From NCBI GenBank assembly GCA_023264315.1, contig JALQST010000081.1:1-10069 (forward strand): DNA of 10,069 bases, given 5' to 3'. Within the stretch, counting starts at the first letter, position 1; every line of letters begins with the position of its first letter. This DNA comes from Nodosilinea sp. BSH.14 (GTDB lineage Bacteria; Cyanobacteriota; Cyanobacteriia; Phormidesmidales; Phormidesmidaceae). Under the pieces are notes generated by a model, which was not told the DNA's origin, searched no databases, and saw nothing but the letters and a program-made list of their open reading frames with translations. Shown piece after piece: positions 1 to 6,394 of the stretch. Position numbers and translations under genes: made by a program.

Positions 1-1
1 C

Positions 2-655
2 CATGCTCTTGGGTTGGATGTTGGCCTGGAGTATTTTCTATCCACCTCTGATGGTGAGCAGGTTTCTCGTCCTCGTTTCTTTAATAAGCTGCACCGCAAG
101 CTGAAATCGCTGCAACGTCGGCTGAAAGGAAAGCAAAAGGGGTCGAAAAACTGGCTCAAGCTCATCAAGCGGATCGGTCGAGTTCACGAAACTATTGCGA
201 ATTATCGTCTGGACTGGCAGTTCAAGTTGGCTCATCATCTCTGTGACCAAGCCGGGATGATAGTTGTGGAAGACCTGGACTTCAGGACCCTCGCCAAAGG
301 CTTCCTCGGCAAACCCAGGGTTGATGCTGGCCTGGGTCAGTTCGTCACCATTGTGCTGCCGTGGGTGTGCTGGAAGCGTGGTGTCTACTACGGCAAGGTC
401 AATCCTAGAGGCACCAGCCAGGAATGTCCTGACTGCGGGGCGGACGTCCACAAGGCCTTGAAAGACCGCATTCACCGTTGCGGCGAATGCGGTTCAATCA
501 AGCCTAGAGATGTTGCCAGCGCTCAGGTCATTCGCAATCGTGGACTATCAGCCGTGGGTCTCACGACTGATCAAGGTATCTCTGGACGGGATCTGCCGGG
601 GGCGCTGCCTAGGCAAGACCGAATGAAGGAGATAGTCGCTGGAGCGATCCAGTGA
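2..655 (+). CDS. tnpB: TnpB RNA-guided RuvC nuclease (OrfB, C-terminal part)
   Basis: This is the C-terminal half or more of a TnpB protein. The reading frame is open from base 2, so the TTG at 14 is not a true start; the family is usually about 370-400 residues and some 170 or more are missing. Counting from the TTG, the RuvC active site is complete: Asp2 in the DVGL motif (RuvC-I), Glu86 in VVEDLDF (RuvC-II), and Asp166 in RDVASAQVIRNRG (RuvC-III). A zinc ribbon is formed by CPDCG (Cys138, Cys141) and CGECG (Cys156, Cys159), preceded by the typical NPRGTSQ. A Lys/Arg-rich helix (about 21-55) fits RNA binding. TnpB proteins cut DNA under guidance of an omega-RNA made from the element's right end and help the element persist. 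No frameshift or internal stop is visible, so the gene may be functional if the missing part is intact. Confidence 0.9.
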   Translation, partial: HALGLDVGLEYFLSTSDGEQVSRPRFFNKLHRKLKSLQRRLKGKQKGSKNWLKLIKRIGRVHETIANYRLDWQFKLAHHLCDQAGMIVVEDLDFRTLAKGFLGKPRVDAGLGQFVTIVLPWVCWKRGVYYGKVNPRGTSQECPDCGADVHKALKDRIHRCGECGSIKPRDVASAQVIRNRGLSAVGLTTDQGISGRDLPGALPRQDRMKEIVAGAIQ

Positions 656-735
656 AGCCCCCGCTGTACCGAAGGTCAGCGTCGGGAGAACGTCACTATC
701 GAGGGGAATCTATCCTCCAAGGGGCATCCCCGTAT
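590..735 (+). ncRNA. Candidate omega-RNA (reRNA) scaffold at the tnpB 3' end
   Basis: TnpB guide RNAs usually overlap the 3' end of tnpB and run through the element's right end, with the guide taken from flanking DNA. Here a strong hairpin straddles the end of tnpB. CGCTG (662-666) pairs with CAGCG (677-681), with one bulged T, then ACC pairs with GGT around a GAA loop; an outer CCC (658-660) pairs with GGG (684-686). A second small palindrome lies at 721-731. The limits given are approximate, and the guide portion cannot be located without knowing the element's exact right end. Confidence 0.4.
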
Positions 736-807
736 CATGATTCCCTGGCTTCCACTGTCCCCTTCATCAACCTAGCCCCAGTGAAACCGAAAACGCCCCC
801 GGCCCCT

Positions 808-2019
808 ATGCCCTGGCCGCGCCGCCGTCGTCCCGCCCCCCTGGGAGGGCGTTGGTGGGGGCTGGGGTTGGCCTGTGTGGTGCTGTGGCTGGGGTTGGGC
901 GGGCTCAGTCGAGGGGTGGCGCAGGGCTTTCCCACGCGGGTGGGAGCAGAGCCGGTGCTGATGGCCCAGTCGGTGCAAGAACTGGAGCAGCGGCGCAAAG
1001 CCCTGGAACAGCAGCGCCAACAGCTTCAGCAGCAGCAGAACGAACTGGAGGGTCGCCAGAATACCTCCGAGAACAACCTGGAGAACCTAGAGCGGAGCAT
1101 CCTTTACACCGCCAACCAAATCACTGAAACCGAAGATCGGCTGGCTAAGGCGGAGCAAGATCTTCAACGGCTAGAGGCCAACCTGCGGCAGGCGGAAACC
1201 GACTATGAAAATGTGCGGATGGGCACCGTGGCGCGGCTTCAGTTTCTCCAGCGGCAGCAGGGCAGTGAGGGCTGGGCGGTGCTGCTGCAAAGCCAAGACT
1301 TTAACGATTTTTTGGATCGCCAGTATCAACTAAAACGGGTCTATGCGGCGGATCGGCAGGTGCTGCAAGATCTGAAGGTGAAGGCGGAGGCAATTCAGCA
1401 GCAAAAGGTGGCCGTGGAGGATCAGAAAAACCAGGTGGCCCTGCTGCGGCAGCAGTTATTGTCTCAGAAGCAGCAGTATGAGGCCGAGGCCAGCGAGGAA
1501 AAACAGCTCATTTCCCGCCTGAAGGAACAGCGGTCGGCCCTGGAGGCGGCGGAGGCCCAACTGGTGCGAGACTCTGAACAGATTGCCAACCTGATTCGCC
1601 AAAAGCTGGCGGCGCAATCAGGGGCGGTGCGGGGCACGGGGCGGTTTGTCTTCCCCGCCAATGCGCGGATTTCCAGCGGTTTTGGCAATCGGGTGCACCC
1701 CATCCTGGGCTACAGCCGCTTCCATGGCGGGGTAGACTTCGCCGCTCCCCAGGGCACCGCCATCTACGCCGCCGACTCGGGCCAGGTGATATTTTCCGGC
1801 TGGTATGGCGGCTATGGCCAGACGGTGATTGTGGATCATGGCGGTGGTCTCACGACCCTCTATGCCCACGCCAGCCGTCTGCTGGTGCGGGAGGGGCAAT
1901 CGGTGCGGCAGGGGCAGTCCATCGCCGCTGTGGGGTCTACGGGGCTTTCCACCGGGCCACATCTCCACTTTGAGGTGCGCCGCAATGGCAACCCCGTCAA
2001 CCCCATGGGCTATCTCTAG
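808..2019 (+). CDS. Exported coiled-coil M23 murein endopeptidase (EnvC/PcsB-like)
   Basis: This is a secreted peptidoglycan hydrolase with a zinc-dependent M23 (LytM) domain, expected to cut peptide cross-links during cell division or wall remodelling. From the ATG at 808 the protein has 403 residues. It begins with a signal peptide: an Arg-rich n-region (RRRR at 5-8), a hydrophobic core at about 16-32 and a likely cut after GVA at 38. A long Gln/Glu-rich coiled coil follows (about 55-270), with the EnvC/PcsB-type hinge around FNDFLDRQYQLKR. The M23 domain spans about 278-403. Zinc ligands His306, Asp310 and His387 and catalytic His354 and His385 are all present (HGGVD, YAHAS, HLHFE), so unlike E. 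coli EnvC, a catalytically dead activator, this one should be active. The frame is open back to 652 inside the IS end; GTG 781 is an alternative start. No good ribosome site precedes either. Confidence 0.88.
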   Translation: MPWPRRRRPAPLGGRWWGLGLACVVLWLGLGGLSRGVAQGFPTRVGAEPVLMAQSVQELEQRRKALEQQRQQLQQQQNELEGRQNTSENNLENLERSILYTANQITETEDRLAKAEQDLQRLEANLRQAETDYENVRMGTVARLQFLQRQQGSEGWAVLLQSQDFNDFLDRQYQLKRVYAADRQVLQDLKVKAEAIQQQKVAVEDQKNQVALLRQQLLSQKQQYEAEASEEKQLISRLKEQRSALEAAEAQLVRDSEQIANLIRQKLAAQSGAVRGTGRFVFPANARISSGFGNRVHPILGYSRFHGGVDFAAPQGTAIYAADSGQVIFSGWYGGYGQTVIVDHGGGLTTLYAHASRLLVREGQSVRQGQSIAAVGSTGLSTGPHLHFEVRRNGNPVNPMGYL

Positions 2020-2074
2020 GGGCTAGGGGTGGGGGCCAAGGACGGCCTTGTCAATCAATGTCAACCAATGATCT

Positions 2075-2080
2075 GAGGAG
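2075..2080 (+). promoter_or_regulatory. Ribosome binding site of the S66 carboxypeptidase gene
   Basis: GAGGAG lies 11 bases before the ATG at 2092 and fixes that start. Just upstream is an imperfect tandem decamer (TCAATCAATG at 2051-2060, TCAACCAATG at 2061-2070) and a small hairpin (CAAGG 2037-2041 with CCTTG 2046-2050), of unknown meaning. Confidence 0.6.
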
Positions 2081-2091
2081 GCTAGGACAGG

Positions 2092-3132
2092 ATGCGCCGT
2101 CGTCGTTTATTGGCAGGGATGGGACTCACCGGTCTAGGGCTAACCTTGGCCCAGGGGGTACAACCGGGGATGGCCCAAGCCGCCCAGCGTCCGCCTCGGT
2201 TGAGGCCGGGGGCCACCGTGGGGATTTTCAGTCCGGCGGGGGCCACCTTCGAGCAGGATCGGCTGGATGTGGTGGTGGAAGCGGTGACGGCCCTGGGCTG
2301 GCAACCGAAACTCGCCCCCCACGTGCTAGATCGCTACGGCTACCTGGCGGGCTCCGATGCCGTCCGCGCCGCCGACGTGAACGCCCTCTTTGCCGACTCC
2401 AGGGTGGATGCCCTGATGCCCGTGCGGGGAGACTGGGGCAGCGCCCGCATTTTGCCTTATCTGGACTATGACCAAATTCGGGCCAACCCCAAGGTAATCC
2501 TCGGCTTCAGCGACATCACGGCCCTGCTGCTGGGCATCTATGCCCAAACGGGGCTGATTACCTTCCACGGCCCCCACGGTCTTACAGCTTGGCGCAGCGA
2601 TCAGGTGGATTTTCTGCGGCGGGTGGTGGTGCAAGGGGAAACCCTCACCTTCACCAATCCCCTGCTGGGGGCCGACCAAGATCGCCTCATGCGCGACCAG
2701 GGCCGCATCCAAACCATTACCCCCGGTCGGGCCACCGGACGACTGATCGGCGGCAATCTCTCGGTGCTGTCGGCCCTGGTGGGGTCTCCCTACCTGCCCG
2801 ATTTGCGAGGGGCCATTCTGTTCCTAGAAGACATTGGCGAACCGCCCTACCGGGTAGATCGCATGCTCACCCAACTGAAGCTGGCCGGAGCCTTAGCGGG
2901 GCTGGCGGGGTTCATCTTTGGCCAGTGCCGCGCCTGCGGGCCAGGGGAGGGCTATGGATCCCTCACCCTGGCGGAGATTCTGCGCGACCACATCCAGCCC
3001 CTCGGTATTCCCGCCTGGAGTGGCGCTTGGATTGGCCATGTGGAACCGATGTGGACGCTGCCCCTGGGGGGACGGGTGGCCATCGACGCCGACCAAGGGG
3101 AAATCCAAATGCTGGAACCCGCCGTGGTTTAA
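2092..3132 (+). CDS. LD-carboxypeptidase, peptidase family S66, with Tat-like signal
   Basis: The product (346 residues) is an S66 serine peptidase of the LdcA/MccF family. LdcA members release the terminal D-Ala from murein tetrapeptides during wall recycling; MccF members cleave microcin C-type acyl-adenylates, so the substrate is not certain. The fold signatures are in order: VGIFSPAG (43-50), an RGDWGSARILPYLD segment (112-125), GFSDIT with nucleophile Ser140, GGNLSVL (220-226), LEDIGEPPYRVDRML with Glu246, and GHVEPMWTLPLG with His316, giving a complete Ser-Glu-His triad. The N-terminus, with RRRR at 2-5 and a hydrophobic stretch ending near AQA at 28-30, resembles a twin-arginine export signal. 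Export would place it in the periplasm, whereas E. coli LdcA is cytoplasmic. It follows the M23 peptidase gene by 72 bases and may work on the same wall material. Confidence 0.88.
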   Translation: MRRRRLLAGMGLTGLGLTLAQGVQPGMAQAAQRPPRLRPGATVGIFSPAGATFEQDRLDVVVEAVTALGWQPKLAPHVLDRYGYLAGSDAVRAADVNALFADSRVDALMPVRGDWGSARILPYLDYDQIRANPKVILGFSDITALLLGIYAQTGLITFHGPHGLTAWRSDQVDFLRRVVVQGETLTFTNPLLGADQDRLMRDQGRIQTITPGRATGRLIGGNLSVLSALVGSPYLPDLRGAILFLEDIGEPPYRVDRMLTQLKLAGALAGLAGFIFGQCRACGPGEGYGSLTLAEILRDHIQPLGIPAWSGAWIGHVEPMWTLPLGGRVAIDADQGEIQMLEPAVV

Positions 3133-3231
3133 GCCAGCCTTGGGGATATGTCCTGGGGAGAGGGAGATTTAGGGTGGGGGGCTGCCTATGGCGGGCTGGG
3201 AAGCGGGTAGGATAGAGCATGACCCTGACCT

Positions 3232-3236
3232 GGAGG
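3232..3236 (+). promoter_or_regulatory. Ribosome binding site that decides the hisH start
   Basis: GGAGG stands five bases before the GTG at 3242. This supports GTG 3242 over the upstream in-frame ATG at 3188, which would add 18 residues with no counterpart before the family's conserved start. Confidence 0.6.
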
Positions 3237-3241
3237 TGCCC

Positions 3242-3871
3242 GTGGCGACGATTGCGGTAATTGATTACGACATGGGGAATCTGCACTCGGCCTGCAAAGG
3301 GTTGGCCATTGCCGGAGCAACGCCCCACATTACCGACTGCGCTGCCGACTTGGCATCGGCAGATGCCCTCGTTCTGCCGGGGGATGGAGCCTTTGACCCG
3401 GCCATGCAGCACCTGCGATCGCGGGATTTGGTGGGGCCAATCCAGGACGCCATTGCCAGCGGCAAGCCCTTTCTGGGCATTTGTCTTGGGCTGCAATTGC
3501 TGTTTGACTATAGCGACGAAGGCACGGAGGCGGGGCTGGGACTGATCCCCGGCCACATCAAAAAATTCCACAAGGAACCGGAGATCACCATCCCCCACAT
3601 GGGCTGGAATCAGCTCACCCTCACCCAGTCCGAGATGCCCCTCTGGCAGGGCATTCACACCGGAGACTGGGTGTACTTTGTCCATTCCTACTACGCCGAT
3701 CCCACGGATGCTGCCGTCATTGCCGCCACCACCACCCACGGCCAACAAACCGTGACCGCCGCCATCGCCAAGGACAACATCATGGCCATGCAGTACCACC
3801 CCGAAAAATCGGCCCCGGCTGGGCTCACCATGCTGTCCAACTTTGTCAACTTGGTGCAGGGTCGGTCGTAG
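3242..3871 (+). CDS. hisH: Imidazole glycerol phosphate synthase, glutamine amidotransferase subunit
   Basis: HisH releases ammonia from glutamine and passes it to HisF, which makes imidazole glycerol phosphate and AICAR in histidine biosynthesis. The 209-residue product has the expected length and begins right at the first beta strand (IAVIDYDMGNLHS). The class I glutaminase site is complete: nucleophile Cys81 in GICLGLQ, His186 and Glu188 in QYHPEKS. The oxyanion segment LPGDGAF, PHMGWNQL and WVYFVHSYYA, all HisH hallmarks, are present. Start is GTG with a good ribosome site. hisF is not nearby, as is common in cyanobacteria where his genes are scattered. A hairpin just after the stop suggests a single-gene transcript. 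Confidence 0.95.
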   Translation: MATIAVIDYDMGNLHSACKGLAIAGATPHITDCAADLASADALVLPGDGAFDPAMQHLRSRDLVGPIQDAIASGKPFLGICLGLQLLFDYSDEGTEAGLGLIPGHIKKFHKEPEITIPHMGWNQLTLTQSEMPLWQGIHTGDWVYFVHSYYADPTDAAVIAATTTHGQQTVTAAIAKDNIMAMQYHPEKSAPAGLTMLSNFVNLVQGRS

Positions 3872-3874
3872 TGG

Positions 3875-3911
3875 CCCTGCCATCGCCACCCTAGGGTAGG
3901 GTCTGGCAGGG
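3875..3911 (+). terminator. Strong stem-loop after hisH, possible terminator
   Basis: CCCTGCCA (3875-3882) pairs perfectly with TGGCAGGG (3904-3911). Inside, ACCCTA (3888-3893) pairs with TAGGGT (3897-3902) around a GGG loop. It starts four bases after the hisH stop, the usual place for a terminator. No T-run follows at once; the first (TTTTT, 3941-3945) comes 30 bases later, so an intrinsic terminator is plausible but not classical. Confidence 0.45.
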
Positions 3912-3916
3912 TGTTC

Positions 3917-3934
3917 TTCGGCCCCTTCGGCCCC
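3917..3934. repeat. Tandem 9-base repeat TTCGGCCCC x2
   Basis: Two exact, adjacent copies of TTCGGCCCC lie between the hisH hairpin and the candidate promoter of the repeat-protein gene. Function unknown; too short to assign to a repeat family. Confidence 0.5.
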
Positions 3935-3935
3935 G

Positions 3936-3963
3936 TTGCGTTTTTCCGCGACATCGATATACT
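3936..3963 (+). promoter_or_regulatory. Candidate sigma-70-type promoter for the repeat-protein gene
   Basis: A good -10 box TATACT lies at 3958-3963, preceded 16 bases upstream by a weak -35-like TTGCGT (3936-3941). It would give a leader of roughly 85-90 bases before the ATG at 4058. Only the -10 is convincing. Confidence 0.35.
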
Positions 3964-4057
3964 AGGTCAAACTTTTTTGGCCAGAGGGAATTGGGTGGCT
4001 TGAGAGTTCTCTGCTACTTTGGGGCAAGGCACCCACGCGCATAAACAGGAACGGGGT

Positions 4058-6052
4058 ATGGCTCGACATCGCGGCACATCAGAGCACGATTTCTACGATG
4101 AGATGGGTTCCGCCCCCGAGAATTGGGCGTCGCCACCCCCGCCTACCCCGGTGCCGCCCTACGCTGTACCCCCTCCGATCCCCCGCTACGATCCCCTCGC
4201 CGATCTGCGGCAGCATCCCGCTTCGCCCGCCGATCACCCCTGGCCGGTGGCCCAGCCCCAGCCCTCCCTCACCCAGCGCATGGCCAAAACCTGGCCGCTG
4301 TGGACGATGGGAGCCCTGGTGACGGTGCTGGGGCTGGGGGTAGCCTCGGTAATTACGCTGCTGCGGATTCCCAACCTGCCCAACTGTCGCGCCATTTTCT
4401 GGCCCATGGCCTCAGCCAGTACCCGTCTGCAATGTGCCGAAGCCTTTGCCGATCAGGGCACCGTGGAAGGCTACCTAGAGGCTATTGCCCTGATTGAAGC
4501 CCTGCCGGAGGATCATCCCCTGCGCAGTGAGATCAGCCAGCGCATTCAAGTCTGGGCCGACCGAATCCTCGATCTGGCGGAGCAGGCGTTCCAGGATGGC
4601 CACATCCAGTCGGCCATCGACATGGCTCGGCGCATCCCCCACCACACCGCCGCCGCCCAGGTGGTGGGTGAACGGGTGGATATGTGGAATCAGATTTGGC
4701 AGGAGGCCGAGGCCATCTATGCCGCCGCTGAAGCGGAATTGGTGAATTTGAAGTTCCAGGAGGCCTTTACCCAAGCGACTCGGTTGCTCCAGGTGCCCAA
4801 CACCCACTGGAAAACCGTCAAATATAACGAGATGATCGCCAACATTGCCGCCGCCCGCGATGATCTCAATGCCCTGGGCGAGGCCAAGCGCTTGGCCAAC
4901 CAGCGCACCCTGGACGCCCTCAAGGAAGCCATCGAGATGGTTCGAGGCATTGTCAACGAGAGCCCGATTCATGGGGAAGCCCAGAAGGTGCTGGGGGAAT
5001 TGGGCCAAATTCTCATTGAGATGGCCGAAAGTGCCCTAAACCGCCGAGACGCCACCGCTGCCCTGCAAATGCTGGCGGAAATTCCCTCCGAGGCCAACCT
5101 AGGGGCCGACGTGGCGGATATGCGCGCCATCGTTGACGCTACCCAACTCTCCTGGCAGGGGAGCATCTCCGGCCTTGAGGGGGCGATGACTCGGCTGCAA
5201 AGCATCGACAGCAGTCGTCCTCGCTATGATCTAGCCCAGCGTCTAATGGGGCAGTGGCGGAACGAAGTGGGGGGGCGTGCCCAGTTGGAATGGGCCAAGC
5301 AAGTGGCCATGGCTGGCACCATCGAGGATCTCCAGGCCGCCATTGCCGAGGCCGAAAAAATTTCCCGGTCTAACCCCGTCTGGAATGAAACCCAAACCCA
5401 GATTGAACAGTGGCGCACCCAGGTTGAAACCACCGAAGACCGACCGATTCTCGACGAAGCCCGCCAGTTTGCCCGCCTTGGCGACCTTCCCTCCGCCATT
5501 GCCGCCGCCCGCCGGGTGATCCCAGGCCGCACCCTCCACAGCGAAGCCCAGGCACTGATTCGAGGCTGGCGCAGCGACCTAGAACGCCAGGACGATGGCC
5601 CCATTTTGGCCGAGGCCCAGCGCTTGGCCACCGCTGGACAGTTGCAGGAGGCCATCACCATGGCCTCGCGCATTGGTCAGGGCCGCGCCCTATACGATCA
5701 AGCCCAGGATGACCTGACTACCTGGCGCAGCCAACTCCAGGGGCAGCAACAGCTTCAGCAAGCCTATCAGTTGGCCCAGCAGGGCAGCGTCAATGCCTTG
5801 GTGCGGGCCATTCAGGCGGCTCAGCAGGTGCCCGAAAACACCCCCCAGCGGCCCGAAGCCCTCAGTGCCCTGAACCGTTGGAGCTTGGATTTGTTGCGGG
5901 TGGCCGAAAGTGAATCCCGCGTGAACCTCACCCGGGCCATCGAAATTGCCACCGCGATTCCGCCCCAAACCGAAGCCTACGCCCAGGCTCAACTCCGGCT
6001 CCGGGAATGGCAAGTACCCTCTAGTCCGCCGCCACCGCTCAGTAGTCCCTAG
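4058..6052 (+). CDS. Membrane-anchored protein with Trp-anchored 52-residue helical repeats, function unknown
   Basis: A 664-residue protein I recognise only as a conserved cyanobacterial type without known function. Start ATG 4058 has AGGA seven bases upstream. Residues 1-70 are Pro-rich and probably disordered (PPPP at 26-29, many PP pairs). One membrane helix spans about 80-102, with Arg74 and Lys77 before it, so the bulk most likely faces the periplasm or thylakoid lumen. Immediately after it comes a block rich in small and aromatic residues (LPNC, IFWPMASAS) with Cys110 and Cys126. The rest is all-helical tandem repeats: Trp recurs at exactly 52-residue steps (400, 452, 504, 556, 608), each followed by a pattern like A..LA..G.L..AI..A..I......A......W. 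Earlier units (about 130-390) are more divergent. It resembles TPR/SEL1-like scaffolds. I see no Walker motif or enzyme site, so names such as 'chromosome segregation ATPase' would be unsupported. A short Pro/Ser tail closes it. Confidence 0.85.
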   Translation: MARHRGTSEHDFYDEMGSAPENWASPPPPTPVPPYAVPPPIPRYDPLADLRQHPASPADHPWPVAQPQPSLTQRMAKTWPLWTMGALVTVLGLGVASVITLLRIPNLPNCRAIFWPMASASTRLQCAEAFADQGTVEGYLEAIALIEALPEDHPLRSEISQRIQVWADRILDLAEQAFQDGHIQSAIDMARRIPHHTAAAQVVGERVDMWNQIWQEAEAIYAAAEAELVNLKFQEAFTQATRLLQVPNTHWKTVKYNEMIANIAAARDDLNALGEAKRLANQRTLDALKEAIEMVRGIVNESPIHGEAQKVLGELGQILIEMAESALNRRDATAALQMLAEIPSEANLGADVADMRAIVDATQLSWQGSISGLEGAMTRLQSIDSSRPRYDLAQRLMGQWRNEVGGRAQLEWAKQVAMAGTIEDLQAAIAEAEKISRSNPVWNETQTQIEQWRTQVETTEDRPILDEARQFARLGDLPSAIAAARRVIPGRTLHSEAQALIRGWRSDLERQDDGPILAEAQRLATAGQLQEAITMASRIGQGRALYDQAQDDLTTWRSQLQGQQQLQQAYQLAQQGSVNALVRAIQAAQQVPENTPQRPEALSALNRWSLDLLRVAESESRVNLTRAIEIATAIPPQTEAYAQAQLRLREWQVPSSPPPPLSSP

Positions 6053-6168
6053 GTGTGGCCACGGCCCCCCATCGGCCTACATCCCCCTGGCCCCGCCCCT
6101 TGGGTGATCGGGATCGTCGGGTTATTCCCGAGTGGGACATCGCCCCGAAAACGGTATGATGGGGTCGC

Positions 6169-6174
6169 TATAAT
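6169..6174 (+). promoter_or_regulatory. Candidate -10 box for the Hlip gene
   Basis: A perfect TATAAT lies 27 bases before the Hlip ATG, giving a leader of about 20 bases. No -35 match is found 16-18 bases upstream, which fits an activator-dependent promoter. I do not see an HLR1 (RpaB) motif. A second possible -10, TATGAT, lies at 6155-6160, and a small hairpin (TCGGG 6117-6121 with CCCGA 6127-6131) lies further up. Confidence 0.45.
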
Positions 6175-6201
6175 TTGTTGGCCTAGCCCATTCTGTCTGC
6201 C

Positions 6202-6372
6202 ATGACCTTCACCAATCCCACCGTCACCCCTGTGATTGATCGCCCCAAGAGTGGCTTTAACGACTATGCCGAACGCCTCAATGGCCGAGCCGCAATGGTG
6301 GGCTTTGTGGCCCTGGTGGCGTTTGAATGGGCGACGGGACAGGCCATTGTGACCTGGCTAGGTCTGCGCTAG
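6202..6372 (+). CDS. High-light-inducible protein (Hlip/SCP), single helix
   Basis: A 56-residue protein, short enough to be missed by many gene callers. It carries the chlorophyll-binding helix of the LHC superfamily, AERLNGRAAMVGF at 23-35: Glu24 and Arg29 would form the intermolecular ion-pair ligand and Asn27 a second chlorophyll ligand. The helix continues hydrophobic to about 43 and the protein ends after TWLGLR. Hlips pair to form two-helix chlorophyll- and carotenoid-binding units in thylakoids that quench excess energy and protect chlorophyll delivery to photosystem II. The N-terminus (1-20) is polar with a Pro. The length fits HliA/B/C types, but which one cannot be said. It faces cobH tail to tail with 22 bases between the stops. 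Stress induction is typical of the family. Confidence 0.9.
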   Translation: MTFTNPTVTPVIDRPKSGFNDYAERLNGRAAMVGFVALVAFEWATGQAIVTWLGLR

Positions 6373-6394
6373 CCCTAGCCCCAACGGACGGCCT

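Larger units (their letters stand above)
1..735 (+). mobile_element. Right part of an IS200/IS605 (IS1341-like) element, left end missing
   Basis: The window opens inside a tnpB gene, and the DNA just after its stop carries compact hairpins typical of the right end of IS200/IS605 elements. No tnpA transposase is visible, because the left end lies outside the window; the element could be a tnpB-only (IS1341-like) copy or a full element. The right boundary is a guess: I place it near the short palindrome at 721-731, since these elements leave no terminal inverted repeats or target duplication to mark the edge. The element sits directly upstream of the M23 peptidase gene and probably supplies part of its upstream DNA. 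Seen: tnpB and hairpins. Inferred: boundary and element type. Confidence 0.6.

Noticed and set aside
652..807. N-terminal extension of the M23 peptidase back to GTG 652
   Set aside because: It would translate the IS right end and put about 50 residues before a clear signal peptide; no ribosome site supports it.
2058..2471. Plus-strand open frame overlapping the S66 gene start
   Set aside because: Out-of-frame shadow rich in Arg, Gly and Pro; the S66 frame has a ribosome site and full family motifs.
2963..3889. Long minus-strand open frame of 308 codons over ldcA end and hisH
   Set aside because: It lies opposite two well-supported genes, its translation is Gly/His/Arg-rich with no recognisable motif, and it is a shadow of high-GC coding DNA.
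4019..4057. TTG 4019 start for the repeat protein
   Set aside because: ATG 4058 has AGGA at good spacing; the extra 13 residues have no support.
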